Shown here: positions 52,823-62,062 of the stretch, in pieces
How positions within the stretch are numbered: position 1 is the stretch's first letter
How the letters are laid out: each line of letters starts with the position of its first letter
Assembly (NCBI GenBank): GCA_944392275.1
Contig: CALXWA010000002.1
Span: 1-64,000 of the forward strand
From: an uncultured Alphaproteobacteria bacterium
Lineage (GTDB): Bacteria; Pseudomonadota; Alphaproteobacteria; RF32; CAG-239
DNA length: 64,000 nucleotides
Direction: 5' to 3'
Notes under the pieces: model-generated
The model's input: the letters and a program-made list of their open reading frames with translations, nothing else
Told to the model about the DNA's origin: nothing
Database searches by the model: none
Program-made: the position numbers and the translations under genes

Positions 52823-54413
52823 TTTTGGAAAAATTACTCTGGGTTTTTGTGCGGTAACTTTAGTTGCCTCATGCTCCATTGCAACAAGTATGGACGCGAC
52901 AATTGCCAAAGAAACTGAAGCCGCTTCCCAATTGAAGGAAGAGGCTAAAATGCCTACACCGGCATCCAATGATGATTTAATCAAAGTTAAAGAAGATATA
53001 TGGCTCGGAAATACCAGCGAAATTGAATATGAAGGAGACCCTCTTCCGGCTTATTTAGAAGGGGCTGATGGTATTACCTTAGTCAGTAATCGTCCGATTA
53101 CATTGTTTGAAATCGGAGATATGATTAACAAAACAACTTCGTTAGGGGTTCGCTATGAATCTCAGTTGGAAGAAGATGTAAAATCTTCAGGAGGAGAAAA
53201 CAAGCCAACACCGGAAAGCATTAATGCCGATTGGGCGGAACCTAATAAAATGCTGGTTTCTTACCAAGGACCTTTGAGCGGCTTCTTAAATGACGTTGCT
53301 TCTCGTTTTGGTTTGTGGTGGAAATATGAAAAGAAAGAAATTCACTTTTATAAATATATAACCAGAACCTTTACAATCTATTCTCTGCCTTCCAACCCGA
53401 GTTTGTCGGCTAATGTCGGAGGCTCTGCGTCCGGGGGTGGCGGAAGTTCTTCCATCTCTTTATCCAGCAGTGTTCAGTTTGAATTATGGTCTAATATTGA
53501 AAACAGTATTAATTCCATGATTGGGGAAGGAGCAAAATTGACAATGGCTCCATCCGATGGAACGATTACGTTGACGGCAACCCCAAATGATATTCGTAAA
53601 GTTGCAAAGTACATTAACGAGCAAAATATGCGTTTATCCCGTCAAGTTGCCATAAGCGTTAAAGTTTTGCAGGTAAGCGTTGTTGATTCTGACAATTACG
53701 GGCTCGACTTAAAAGCAACCTTTAATGATGGGATTACCAATATCGGCGTTACCGGTTCTTCTAGCGTTATGGGAAGCGAAAATGGCTTAACCAATGGTTT
53801 TTCTTGGGGTATTTTGAAAAACAATTGGACCGCTGATGCCGCTGTTAAAGCCTTGTCAACACAAACCAATACCAGTTTGGTCACCAGTGGTACGGTAACA
53901 ACTTTGAATAACAAACCGGCCCCAATTCAAGTTACCCAAAAGCAGAACTATATTGCTGAAATGACAAAAACAAACAGTGGTTCCGATGGAGACAACTACG
54001 ATATTTCCGTTACAACGGAAGAAGTGGAAACCGGCTTTACGCTTGACGTTTTACCGAGAATTTTGGAGCATGGAAGACTGTTAATTATGTTTAACATGAC
54101 TTTGTCGGATTTAATCTCTTTGGATAAAGTTCAATTTGGTTCCGAAGACGACAACCAATATATTCAAAACCCGCAGGTTGAGTCACGTGCCTTTTCACAA
54201 GAAGTTGCTTTAACTTCCGGAGAATCTTTGATCTTGACCGGTTATGAAAAAGTCAGCAACAAATCCTCTAAAGAGGGTACGGGATCAGCCAATAACTCTA
54301 TTTTAGGCGGATCGGCTACTGCGGATAAAGAAAGAAACATTTTGGTTATTATCTTGACTCCGGTTGTTTTGGAATCTCCATTAACTCCGGAATCCAGAAT
54401 GACGATGAATTAA
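52809..54413 (+). CDS. pilN: PilN-type type IVb pilus secretin
   Basis: A 534-residue outer-membrane secretin with lipobox VASC (Cys22). ATG 52809 is chosen because GGAGG lies 6 bp upstream; an ATG 6 bp earlier has the site too close. Order: N0-like region (ITLFEIGDMINKTTSLGVRY), N1-like region with GTITLTATPNDIRKVAKYIN, then the secretin domain with VAISVKVLQVSVVDSDNYGL, SLVTSGTVTTLNNKPAPIQV, EVETGFTLDVLPRILEHGRL and the terminal RNILVIILTPVVL strand. It forms the ring through which the pilus leaves. It is linked to TcpQ-like, PilO and PilP genes in the order known from R64-type pilus operons. Confidence 0.92.
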   Translation: MRITNFGKITLGFCAVTLVASCSIATSMDATIAKETEAASQLKEEAKMPTPASNDDLIKVKEDIWLGNTSEIEYEGDPLPAYLEGADGITLVSNRPITLFEIGDMINKTTSLGVRYESQLEEDVKSSGGENKPTPESINADWAEPNKMLVSYQGPLSGFLNDVASRFGLWWKYEKKEIHFYKYITRTFTIYSLPSNPSLSANVGGSASGGGGSSSISLSSSVQFELWSNIENSINSMIGEGAKLTMAPSDGTITLTATPNDIRKVAKYINEQNMRLSRQVAISVKVLQVSVVDSDNYGLDLKATFNDGITNIGVTGSSSVMGSENGLTNGFSWGILKNNWTADAAVKALSTQTNTSLVTSGTVTTLNNKPAPIQVTQKQNYIAEMTKTNSGSDGDNYDISVTTEEVETGFTLDVLPRILEHGRLLIMFNMTLSDLISLDKVQFGSEDDNQYIQNPQVESRAFSQEVALTSGESLILTGYEKVSNKSSKEGTGSANNSILGGSATADKERNILVIILTPVVLESPLTPESRMTMN

Positions 54414-54435
54414 AGCTCAACTAGGGAGATAACCT

Positions 54436-55710
54436 TTGTTAGAAGATGCTGAATTATTAGATGATGATTATGATAATGGTTCCAAGCGTTCTTGGGGGAC
54501 CTCTATTGATGTGGGGGGGACAACCTATGCAACAAGCTTGTTTTGGCAACCGTTACAGAATCTTAATGATCCTTTTCAAGAAGTTGAAGAAGCATCTGCT
54601 GACGTCTTGGAAGGGGCAGATTTATTCTGCATAAAAGGGGGAAAAGCTCCGCAGTTTGGTATTTGCGTTTCCCAAGAAGGCTATAAGAATGGTGAATTTG
54701 CCGCCGCTGTTGCGTTGTCGACGGCAATGTCCAATTATGCTTCTTATGTCGGTGTCTTTAAAACAAGTAATGGTTGGTGGTATATTTGCGTCAGAAACGA
54801 TATTATCCTTTCTGACGGAGATATGCTTTTCCTTAGCGAAGATGAGGCAAAAAGCCAATTTATGTCTATGTTGGCCGTTCCGGATTGGGATAAAAAAATT
54901 GCTCCTAAGGAATGGGGTATCCCTGAGACGGAAGAAGTAGACGTTAATGAGCTTATTTATCGAGGAGCAAAGTCAAAACTCCAAAAAATAAAGGGGTTGA
55001 GAGGGACTAAGTTATTAGCTGTGGTGGTTGTTTCTGCCGTGGTTGGATTGTGGTTGATTTCAAGCATTATTGATCATATTTTCTTAGCTCCTAAAGTTCG
55101 TCCGGTTGTTGTTCCCGTAAAGCCAAAAGTCGTAAAAAAAGTAGAACAAGTTCCCGAGGTTAAGCCTTGGGAGAAAGTTGCCAATCCGGTCATGACAGCC
55201 CACGAGTGTTATAAGGGGATTATTAGTCTGGTAAATATTTTACCGCCAGGATGGCGAATTTCTGAATTAACTTGTGCCGGTGGAAGTGTTGCAACTTCGT
55301 GGACAAGAGAATTGGGACGCTTATCTTGGATGCAAAAATCTTTAGATACTTCCGGAGTGGCAATATCCGGAGCGAGTTTTTCTCAAGACGGAAATTCGGT
55401 AACCGTTACTTTACCGTTGCCGGTTATTGAACAAAAACCTTCTCCGCCTTCTCTGAATATGATTGAGTTACAAAATGATATTAACGACACCTTTCAGGCA
55501 ATCGGATACCCGATTTCTTTGGGGACGTCTTCGTCTACTTCCAATGTCGGAAAAGTTTATCGGATGATAACTTTTACACTGACATCAACCCACGATCCTT
55601 TAGTTTGGATAAAATTATTAACAAAATATTCAGGACTTGAGATTAAAACTATTAAGTATGAGCCAAATACTAAATCTTGGTATTATGAGGGGATTATCTA
55701 TGTTAAGTAG
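54436..55710 (+). CDS. pilO: PilO-type pilus accessory protein
   Basis: A 424-residue protein starting at TTG 54436, with GGGAGA upstream; no nearby ATG exists. The N-terminal domain (about 18-165) has alternating strands (FCIKGGKAPQFGICVSQEGY, NGWWYICVRNDIILSDGDML). One transmembrane helix lies at about 195-213 (LLAVVVVSAVVGLWLISSII), and a periplasmic domain follows, including GWRISELTCAGG, VATSWTRELG and a final KTIKYEPNTKSWYYEGIIYV. This is the PilO layout of R64-type pili, an inner-membrane component connecting the platform to PilP and the secretin. Its end overlaps pilP by 11 bp. Confidence 0.8.
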   Translation: MLEDAELLDDDYDNGSKRSWGTSIDVGGTTYATSLFWQPLQNLNDPFQEVEEASADVLEGADLFCIKGGKAPQFGICVSQEGYKNGEFAAAVALSTAMSNYASYVGVFKTSNGWWYICVRNDIILSDGDMLFLSEDEAKSQFMSMLAVPDWDKKIAPKEWGIPETEEVDVNELIYRGAKSKLQKIKGLRGTKLLAVVVVSAVVGLWLISSIIDHIFLAPKVRPVVVPVKPKVVKKVEQVPEVKPWEKVANPVMTAHECYKGIISLVNILPPGWRISELTCAGGSVATSWTRELGRLSWMQKSLDTSGVAISGASFSQDGNSVTVTLPLPVIEQKPSPPSLNMIELQNDINDTFQAIGYPISLGTSSSTSNVGKVYRMITFTLTSTHDPLVWIKLLTKYSGLEIKTIKYEPNTKSWYYEGIIYVK

Positions 55711-57115
55711 CACCAAAAATACATTTACATTATTAGCCTTCGTTTTTACTTTACCCTTTTTTGTAGGGCAAGCAAATGCTCAAGGTGTGGTTAGCCTTGG
55801 AGATGAGATTAACTCCGATGAACCAAAGCTCAGCATTCCTGACGAAGATGCTATTTTTACGGATAATTCCGAACAAACGGCAAAAAAAATTGCCTCCTCG
55901 GGAAAAGCCTCCGCTGGGGTTAAATCGGCGGCGGATTTGCTAGGCGGTTCTTCTGGTGAAAGCGGTGTTAAATCGGCGGCGGATCTTCTCGGGGGTTCAA
56001 GTCAAGGGACGGAAAGCTCCGGGCTGGATAATATTCCATCATCTTTTATGCCCAAGCCAAGTGCTTCCCTTGGCTCATCATCTGTTACCGATAATAATAA
56101 TGCGGATGCGTTGATTAATGATCCTATTTTTTCTAAGGCTTCCGATTTAGAAAAACAAACTACCCTTTTGAATCTGGAATTGCGTAAAGAACAAGTAAAA
56201 AATGAGATTGAAGCAATTAAAAAGCAAAGACAACAAGCTATAGAAGAAGAAAAGGAAAAGAAAGAAGCCAAAGCGAAAGCCAAAATTGAATGGGAAAAAG
56301 CACAAGAGCAAAAGGTCATTCAGGAACAACAAAAATTAAGAGAGTTGGATATCAGCTTTGAAAAACTGCGTCAGGAACGGGTTTTAAATGCTTATAAAAA
56401 CGTTATGTTGGGCGAACATCAGAAATGGATTGAAAATAGTGAAAAACTCCATGATGAAGTTAAGAGCCTTAAAAGTGATCGACAGGCTGTTTTGGAAGAT
56501 GCTAAAAATAAAATAGATAATTTGAAAAATATTGCTAATATGGCAAAAATTAAAATTGCCGAAGCAAAAGGGGAATATAAACGAGAAATTGCCGATTTAC
56601 AAAGCCAAATATCTGTTCTTAAAACAAGAATCGATGCTCAAGAAAAAGAAATTCAGGTCATGGAGGCTGAAAAGCAAAATCCCTTTGCTGATGCGAATGC
56701 TGCCGGTGATAATACGGCTCAGACAAATCCAGCGGTTGAAGAAGTTAAGCTTCCGGAAGCAAAACTTTCTGAAATGTATGCGGTTATGGAAATTCGAGGA
56801 CAAGGCGGCGAACTGATTGCTAAATTAATGAACAAGTCCGGAGCAAGCTTTTTTGTACGGCAAGGAACCGTTTTACAAAGCGGTCATGTGATTGACGAAA
56901 TCGCAACGAATTATGTTAGTGCCGTTAAAGACGGTATTAAAGATTATCTTTACTTTTCTGCCGGTGGGGTTGTTACGGCAGAGCCTGAACAAAGTTTGAT
57001 TTCGGCATTATCACAAGCTGCAGCGAGTAGCGAGGAAGACCAAGCCGCTCCGGGATTAAGTTTTGTTACCAGTACTGGAGTGCCTAGTCTTGGTGGAGAG
57101 ATGATAGGAAGATAG
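55700..57115 (+). CDS. pilP: PilP-type pilus assembly protein with coiled-coil arm
   Basis: A 471-residue protein. ATG 55700, behind GAGGGG, gives a clean signal peptide (ending ANAQ); an upstream in-frame start lies inside pilO and is rejected. Features: two copies of KSAADLLGGSS (about 78-105), a long Glu/Lys/Gln coiled coil (about 160-345) and a C-terminal PilP domain (about 365-440) with VMEIRGQGGELIAKLMNKSG, FFVRQGTVLQSGHVIDEIAT and a short beta end. PilP proteins are periplasmic links between inner-membrane PilO and the secretin. The coiled coil makes it much longer than R64 PilP (usually about 150 residues). Confidence 0.82.
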   Translation: MLSSTKNTFTLLAFVFTLPFFVGQANAQGVVSLGDEINSDEPKLSIPDEDAIFTDNSEQTAKKIASSGKASAGVKSAADLLGGSSGESGVKSAADLLGGSSQGTESSGLDNIPSSFMPKPSASLGSSSVTDNNNADALINDPIFSKASDLEKQTTLLNLELRKEQVKNEIEAIKKQRQQAIEEEKEKKEAKAKAKIEWEKAQEQKVIQEQQKLRELDISFEKLRQERVLNAYKNVMLGEHQKWIENSEKLHDEVKSLKSDRQAVLEDAKNKIDNLKNIANMAKIKIAEAKGEYKREIADLQSQISVLKTRIDAQEKEIQVMEAEKQNPFADANAAGDNTAQTNPAVEEVKLPEAKLSEMYAVMEIRGQGGELIAKLMNKSGASFFVRQGTVLQSGHVIDEIATNYVSAVKDGIKDYLYFSAGGVVTAEPEQSLISALSQAAASSEEDQAAPGLSFVTSTGVPSLGGEMIGR

Positions 57116-57121
57116 TTTGAA

Positions 57122-58774
57122 ATGGTTGCACCAGAAGAAGTGGATGAACAGGAAAATAACAGTGTTGAAAATGATGCGGAGAAAGAAGCTGAAGGGGCTC
57201 AATCTCGATCAATTGTTGATACTTATTTTTCCAACAACAATCAACTTTTGACTCTTCCCGGTTCTTCTCTTGTTATTAATGATGATACACGACGATTATT
57301 AGCCTTATTTTCGGATGGACGTTTTTTAGTTGTTGAAACGCATAAGTTTGATGGCCGCGTTTTAAGTTTTGAAGTTTTAGCACGTAAAAGAAAACTTCCC
57401 ATTGCTAAACCGACTTATGTTTCTCAGGCTGAAATTAATGCTATTTACAGCATTGGAGAGAGAAAACAAGCAGCTATTGAAGTAGCAGAAGATTCTAGCT
57501 TTGACCAAATCCAAATGCAAAAGGATTTTGTTAATGTTATTGTCCGTGCTGCGGATAAAAAAGTTTCCGATGTTCACGTTGTTGTTGCTGATAACACACA
57601 AATTTTGTTCCGCACTAACGGTATGATGCAAACCGAGATGGAATATAATAAAGAGTGGGGAGAATCTTTCGTTCGTGCAGCCTTTGCCTCGGCCGATATT
57701 TCTGATGCAAACTATGCTCAAAATGAATTCCAAGGAGCCCAAAAGCTTGGATCTACTCCTTTACGAGGCTCTAAAGGAAAACTGATGCTTCCGCACAATG
57801 TTTTGGCTATTCGTTTGCAATTTAACCCGATTGCCTTCGGTTCTCAATATTTAGTCATGCGTTTACTGTATGCCGATGATAACCCGGAAGGAAACGGCGA
57901 TTTGTCCGCTCTTGGTTTTGGTGAATTTGAAGAAAACTTGTTTTATCGGCTTCGAGCCGTTCCAACCGGATTAAATGTCATTGCCGGACCAACCGGCTCT
58001 GGAAAATCAACAACCTTGCAGAGGAACATGATTAAGCTCCTGCAAGAAAAAAATTATGAAATTAACCTTATTACCGTTGAAGACCCTCCGGAGTACCCTA
58101 TTCCGGGAGCAAGACAAATGCCGGTAACCAATGCCAACACGGAAGAAGAAAAAGATGAACAGTTTACAAAGGCCTTATCGGCGGCTTTGCGTTCGGACCC
58201 TGATGTTATGATGGTGGGCGAAATTCGATCTTTGTCAGCGGCACAGTTGACCTTTAAGGGAGCCTTGTCTGGACACGGTGTTTGGACAACTCTGCACGCA
58301 AACTCGGCTCCGGCAATTATCTCTCGTTTACGAGACATGGGGGTTGAAACCTTTAAATTACTCGATCCGGAACTTATCAAGGGCTTGATATCTCAACGTT
58401 TGTTTCGTAAACTTTGTCCTCACTGTCGGGTTTCCGTTAAAGAAAAGCTAAATGAGCCTGCGGTCCAACGCTTAAAAGTAGCCCTGGGTGATTTTGGAAT
58501 TGAAAACACATATGTTCGCGGGCCGGGGTGCAAATATTGCAATAATACGGGTATTAAAGGGCGAATGAGTGTTCCTGAAATTATTCTTCCCGATGCTATG
58601 TTTTTGGAATTGATGATTAAAGGAGAAACTCGTAAAGCAATTGATTATTGGACCAGTGACTTGAACGGAAGACCTTTAAAAGATGCGGCAATTGAACGAA
58701 TGCTTAAAGGTTTTATTGATTTGGATGAAGTTGAACGTTGGTGTGGTTTGTTAGACCAAAGACCGGTATATTAG
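57122..58774 (+). CDS. pilQ: PilQ/GspE-type pilus assembly ATPase
   Basis: A 550-residue cytoplasmic secretion ATPase of the type IVb pilus (PilQ in R64 nomenclature, not the secretin of the same name). N-terminal domain (about 1-260), Walker A GPTGSGKST at about 289-297, Asp box TVEDPPEYP, Walker B DVMMVGEIR (about 360-368), His box TTLHANSA, and a zinc-type pair CPHC (about 431) and CKYC (about 470) as in extension ATPases. It follows pilP by 6 bp and precedes pilR by 9 bp. Confidence 0.93.
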   Translation: MVAPEEVDEQENNSVENDAEKEAEGAQSRSIVDTYFSNNNQLLTLPGSSLVINDDTRRLLALFSDGRFLVVETHKFDGRVLSFEVLARKRKLPIAKPTYVSQAEINAIYSIGERKQAAIEVAEDSSFDQIQMQKDFVNVIVRAADKKVSDVHVVVADNTQILFRTNGMMQTEMEYNKEWGESFVRAAFASADISDANYAQNEFQGAQKLGSTPLRGSKGKLMLPHNVLAIRLQFNPIAFGSQYLVMRLLYADDNPEGNGDLSALGFGEFEENLFYRLRAVPTGLNVIAGPTGSGKSTTLQRNMIKLLQEKNYEINLITVEDPPEYPIPGARQMPVTNANTEEEKDEQFTKALSAALRSDPDVMMVGEIRSLSAAQLTFKGALSGHGVWTTLHANSAPAIISRLRDMGVETFKLLDPELIKGLISQRLFRKLCPHCRVSVKEKLNEPAVQRLKVALGDFGIENTYVRGPGCKYCNNTGIKGRMSVPEIILPDAMFLELMIKGETRKAIDYWTSDLNGRPLKDAAIERMLKGFIDLDEVERWCGLLDQRPVY

Positions 58775-58783
58775 GATAAAGAA

Positions 58784-59905
58784 ATGGCTGAAATTAAAAG
58801 AAAATCTCAATCCATGCAATTGGCGATGAAACGCTTCAATACCATAGAAGAATATTATGCCAAGATGATTCTTAAAATGGCAAACAAAACCCGTTTAAAA
58901 ATCTATCGAAAAATTGCATCTTTGATGAAAAACCGCTTTTCTTTGATGGATGCTCTGGATATGCTTCATGACAGTGCCAGCAACGGCGGAAAAAATCCCG
59001 GAGAACCTTTAGCAATTGCTATTGCCGCTTGGGGAAGAGCCTTGAATAATGGTCAAACTTTTTCGGATGCCTTGAAAGGATGGGCGCCGGACCGAGAAAG
59101 ATTAATGCTTTCCGTTGGCGATGTTTCTGACTTGGAAGGGGCTTTACTTAACTTAATTAAGGTTACAGAGGGATCGACCAAAATGGTCCGACCAATTGTT
59201 GGGGCCATTGCTTATCCTTTCTTTTTAGCAATGATGTCGGTCTTAATCATTTATGCTATCGGGGTCTATATGGTTCCTCCAATGCTTGATGCGGCACCTA
59301 ATGTAGTTTGGCATGGAATGGCCAAAGATTTGATTGATTTATCCTCTTGGATTCAAAAACATTGGATGGGGGCATTTGCCTTTTTGCCAATAACGATGGC
59401 TATTATTTATTTTACCATCGGGCGTTGGACCGGAAAAATCCGTGCCGCTTTTGATGCTATTCCTCCTTGGTCTTTGTATCGTGTTTTTACCGGGATTAGT
59501 TGGCTCTTAGCTCTTTCTGCTTTGGTAAAAGGCGGAACTCCGGTTTCAACAGCTCTAAGAGCTCTACGTAAAGATTCGACAGGATATTTGAAAGAACGTA
59601 TTGATAAAACCTTGGTCTATATTAATAACGGTGATAACTTAGGGCAAGCTTTGGCAAAAACCGGATTAAATTTTCCGGATAAAGAAATTATTAGTGATTT
59701 GAAGATTTATTCTGAGTTGGATAACTTTGAAGAAGCATTAGATAATCTGGCTAATGAATGGTTAGAAGAATCCGTTTTTATTATTGAAGAAAAAGCGAGT
59801 ATCTTAAACATGATTGCTATTTTGATTGTTGCCGGGGTCATTGCATGGGCCGTTATGGGAACTTTCGAAATGCAAGACCAAATCACAAATAGTATGGGAG
59901 CGTAG
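58784..59905 (+). CDS. pilR: PilR/GspF-type pilus platform protein
   Basis: A 373-residue inner-membrane platform protein of the type II secretion F family. Two cytoplasmic T2SSF domains (about 40-160 and 240-345) each contain the pattern of a short helix then Gly/Ser-x-Ala (FSDALKGWAPDRERLMLSVG; LGQALAKTGLNFPDKEIISD). Transmembrane helices lie at about 140-165, 203-222 and 347-366. It recruits the ATPase and drives pilin insertion. Immediately downstream (2 bp) is a pilin-fold membrane protein gene. Confidence 0.92.
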   Translation: MAEIKRKSQSMQLAMKRFNTIEEYYAKMILKMANKTRLKIYRKIASLMKNRFSLMDALDMLHDSASNGGKNPGEPLAIAIAAWGRALNNGQTFSDALKGWAPDRERLMLSVGDVSDLEGALLNLIKVTEGSTKMVRPIVGAIAYPFFLAMMSVLIIYAIGVYMVPPMLDAAPNVVWHGMAKDLIDLSSWIQKHWMGAFAFLPITMAIIYFTIGRWTGKIRAAFDAIPPWSLYRVFTGISWLLALSALVKGGTPVSTALRALRKDSTGYLKERIDKTLVYINNGDNLGQALAKTGLNFPDKEIISDLKIYSELDNFEEALDNLANEWLEESVFIIEEKASILNMIAILIVAGVIAWAVMGTFEMQDQITNSMGA

Positions 59906-59907
59906 TT

Positions 59908-60513
59908 ATGAAAATTAATACAGAATATCTTAAAGACAAAGGAAGACGTATTTGGGATAAGATACTGATTTTTTCTAAAGATAATAAAAACAATATATTG
60001 ATTGTTATTGGGGCAATTGTTTGTGCATTTATCGTTACGTTTTTTGTTCCGACAAGCGGTATTGATGCCTCAAAAGAAGCTCAACAGTTACAATCTTTGT
60101 CATCCAACATTCGAAAACATTACCGAAATCGACCAGACTATTGGGGATTGGATGCAAAAGCGGCAATCAATATGCAAATTGTCCCGCTTGATATGCTTAA
60201 AGATCATCAAATTACCTCCATTTGGAACACCCCAATTTTAATCGGAGCGGCTCCGGATGGCAATATATTAATGCCTGGCTCCAGAAGTTTTGATGTTATT
60301 TACAAACATTTAGATAAAAAGCAATGTGTTGCTTTAGCATCATACAAATTTGATGAAACTTTTTGGTTAGGGGTTATTCAAATCTCTATTGCCAACGATA
60401 ATCAAAATAAAACTTTTAACTGGAATGATGGAGAAAATTCCTTACCAATTAAACCAGAGGTCGCAAAAAAATCTTGCAAAAGCTTAAATACTCTTGTATT
60501 TCACTTTGAATAA
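59908..60513 (+). CDS. Pilin-fold membrane protein without a prepilin leader
   Basis: A 201-residue protein: a charged N terminus, one transmembrane helix (about 30-49) and a periplasmic domain that lines up with the globular part of the three pilins downstream: SNIRKHYRNRPDYWGL (pilins: NIRTAFASSPSY), NMQIVPLDML (NIVPGDML), KKQCVALASYKF (KETCASLAASDW) and LPIKPEVAKKSC (LPINAITAAQKC). The two Cys of the pilins are kept. The helix lacks the Gly-1/Glu5 processing site, so it probably remains membrane-anchored, perhaps as a minor or base-plate pilin. It follows pilR by 2 bp. Confidence 0.7.
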   Translation: MKINTEYLKDKGRRIWDKILIFSKDNKNNILIVIGAIVCAFIVTFFVPTSGIDASKEAQQLQSLSSNIRKHYRNRPDYWGLDAKAAINMQIVPLDMLKDHQITSIWNTPILIGAAPDGNILMPGSRSFDVIYKHLDKKQCVALASYKFDETFWLGVIQISIANDNQNKTFNWNDGENSLPIKPEVAKKSCKSLNTLVFHFE

Positions 60514-60520
60514 TCTATTA

Positions 60521-60567
60521 TCTATCTAAAGTTATATATAGTGCGGTTTTTTATAACGATAGATAGA
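60521..60567. promoter_or_regulatory. Long imperfect inverted repeat upstream of pilin 1
   Basis: Arms TCTATCTA-AA-GTTATA (60521-60536) and TATAAC-GA-TAGATAGA (60552-60567) pair over 14 bp with one 2-base mismatch, around a 15-base centre. It lies between the assembly genes and the first pilin gene. It could be a hairpin that ends or stabilises the upstream transcript, or an operator. Part of it, CTAAAGTTATAT, recurs at 62019-62030 upstream of pilin 3. Confidence 0.5.
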
Positions 60568-60568
60568 A

Positions 60569-60597
60569 TTGTTTAAGATTTATTAATCTGTTATAAG
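60569..60597 (+). promoter_or_regulatory. Candidate promoter of pilin gene 1
   Basis: -35-like TTGTTT (60569-60574), 17-bp spacer, -10-like TATAAG (60592-60597). The predicted start of transcription is about 28 bp before the ATG, directly behind the inverted repeat. Confidence 0.4.
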
Positions 60598-60631
60598 TAA
60601 ACTATAAAGCAACAGATTTAGGAGAAGAACA

Positions 60632-61192
60632 ATGAAAAACTTTATGAAAAATGAGCAGTCCGGCCGATCCATGGTTGAAATGCTCGGTGTGTTAGCCATT
60701 ATCGGGGTGTTATCCGTTGGTGGTATTTCCGGTTATTCTAAAGCGATGGCGAAATATAAGCTGACAAAAGCTCAAGACCAAATTTCAATGTTGTTGATTA
60801 ATATTCGTACTGCTTTTGCTTCCTCCCCAAGCTATAGTAATTTAAATAACTCAAATGCTGTTTTATTAAACATTGTTCCGGGGGATATGTTGCCTGGAGG
60901 TTTGGGAACAGCTGTTACGGAAAGCGGCGGTGTGGTTAATGCCTTTTCCGGTGCGGTTGTTCTTGGAACAACAAGTAACGGACAGCACTTTACGATTGAG
61001 TTTGGCGGGTTAGGTAAAGAAACTTGTGCCAGCTTGGCAGCTTCTGACTGGGGTACGGAAGGTTTGGTTTCTATGTCGATTAACACAAGTAATAAATATG
61101 ATCAATCCGACTTGCCTATTAATGCAATTACAGCGGCTCAAAAATGCACTCAGGATGATTCTCAAAATAAAATTAAGTGGGAATATTATTAA
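60632..61192 (+). CDS. pilS: Type IVb pilin 1
   Basis: A 186-residue prepilin. Leader MKNFMKNEQSG is followed by RSMVEMLGVLAIIGVLS: Gly at -1 and Glu at +5 are the marks of prepilin-peptidase processing. A long hydrophobic helix, an alpha-spine region (KYKLTKAQDQISMLLINIRT), a variable loop and a C-terminal domain with one Cys in KETCASL and one in AQKC, likely a disulphide loop, follow. The processing enzyme is not encoded in the window. The gene has its own promoter candidate and a strong terminator, allowing expression apart from the assembly genes. GGAGAAG precedes the ATG. Confidence 0.92.
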   Translation: MKNFMKNEQSGRSMVEMLGVLAIIGVLSVGGISGYSKAMAKYKLTKAQDQISMLLINIRTAFASSPSYSNLNNSNAVLLNIVPGDMLPGGLGTAVTESGGVVNAFSGAVVLGTTSNGQHFTIEFGGLGKETCASLAASDWGTEGLVSMSINTSNKYDQSDLPINAITAAQKCTQDDSQNKIKWEYY

Positions 61193-61220
61193 TCCATACC
61201 TTATAATGACATTGTTCTTC

Positions 61221-61252
61221 AAAGGTTGCCAGATTTTTGGCAACCTTTTTTT
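61221..61252 (+). terminator. Rho-independent terminator after pilin 1
   Basis: Stem AAAGGTTGCCA / TGGCAACCTTT (11 bp, perfect) with a 6-base loop and a T tract, about 30 bp after the stop codon of pilin 1. Confidence 0.92.
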
Positions 61253-61332
61253 GTAAAAAATGTCTTTTTTTATGATTTGTTAATTTATTTCTTTTATACT
61301 CTAGTAAAAATGTTGTTTTAGGAGCACAAAGA

Positions 61333-61899
61333 ATGAAAAAATTAATCCTCCAAGAGCAATCCGGCCGATCCATGGTTGAGATGCTCGGTGTGTTAGCTAT
61401 TATTGGGGTATTGTCGGTTGGTGGTATTTCCGGTTATTCTAAGGCAATGGCTAAATATAAACTGACAAAAGCGCAAGATCAGATTTCTATGATGTTGATT
61501 AATATTCGTACCGCTTTTGCCTCTTCTCCGAGTTATGATCAATTGACCAATACAACGGCAATTTTATTAAATATTATTCCGGGAGATATGTTGCCAGACG
61601 GTATTGGCGATACAAACGGAAGTGTTATTAATGCTTTTTCTGGTAGTGTTAAAATTGCTACCGGTACGGTTGACGGAGGAAGTAATGCTCAGCACTTTAC
61701 GATTGAGTTTGGCGGGTTAGGTAAAGAAACTTGTGCCAGCTTGGCGGCTTCTGACTGGGGTACGGAAGGTTTGGTTTCTATGAAAGTTAACTCAAATGCG
61801 AAAAAAGATCAATCCGACTTGCCGATTAATGCCATTGAGGCGGCAACTTTATGTGGCTTGGATGATTCAGCCAATAAAATCATTTGGGAATACTACTAA
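61333..61899 (+). CDS. pilS: Type IVb pilin 2
   Basis: A 188-residue prepilin with the leader MKKLILQEQSG followed by RSMVEMLGVLAIIGVLS. It is the same in design as pilin 1 but with a different variable region (YDQLTNTTAILLNIIPGDML, then a loop with DGIGDTNGSV). The Cys pair is kept (KETCASL, ATLC). Apart from the leader and three residues near the C terminus (ATLCGL against ANLCNL) it equals pilin 3. A -10-like TATACT lies at 61295-61300 with only a weak -35. The start follows AGGAGCACAAAGA. Confidence 0.92.
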   Translation: MKKLILQEQSGRSMVEMLGVLAIIGVLSVGGISGYSKAMAKYKLTKAQDQISMMLINIRTAFASSPSYDQLTNTTAILLNIIPGDMLPDGIGDTNGSVINAFSGSVKIATGTVDGGSNAQHFTIEFGGLGKETCASLAASDWGTEGLVSMKVNSNAKKDQSDLPINAIEAATLCGLDDSANKIIWEYY

Positions 61900-61957
61900 T
61901 TTCTATCTTGGAAAGTTTCTCATAAATTAAAAAAGGCGGTAAAAATACCGCCTTTTT
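61354..61957 (+). repeat. Duplicated pilin unit, copy A
   Basis: The DNA from here to the terminator is nearly identical to 62146-62751 (offset 792 bp), covering almost the whole pilin gene, the 3' spacer and the terminator. It differs in a few bases near the start and near the C-terminal codons, and by one A in the terminator stem. Confidence 0.93.
61930..61957 (+). terminator. Rho-independent terminator after pilin 2
   Basis: Stem AAAAAGGCGGTA / TACCGCCTTTTT with an AAAA loop, 30 bp after the stop. It is duplicated together with the gene. Confidence 0.9.
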
Positions 61958-62062
61958 AGGTTCTAGATGTTAATAAATTTTAATATTTAATTGATTTTTT
62001 TTTGCTATCTTTTCATAACTAAAGTTATATTTGTGGGTTCTTGAGTATGACTATTGTCAGAA

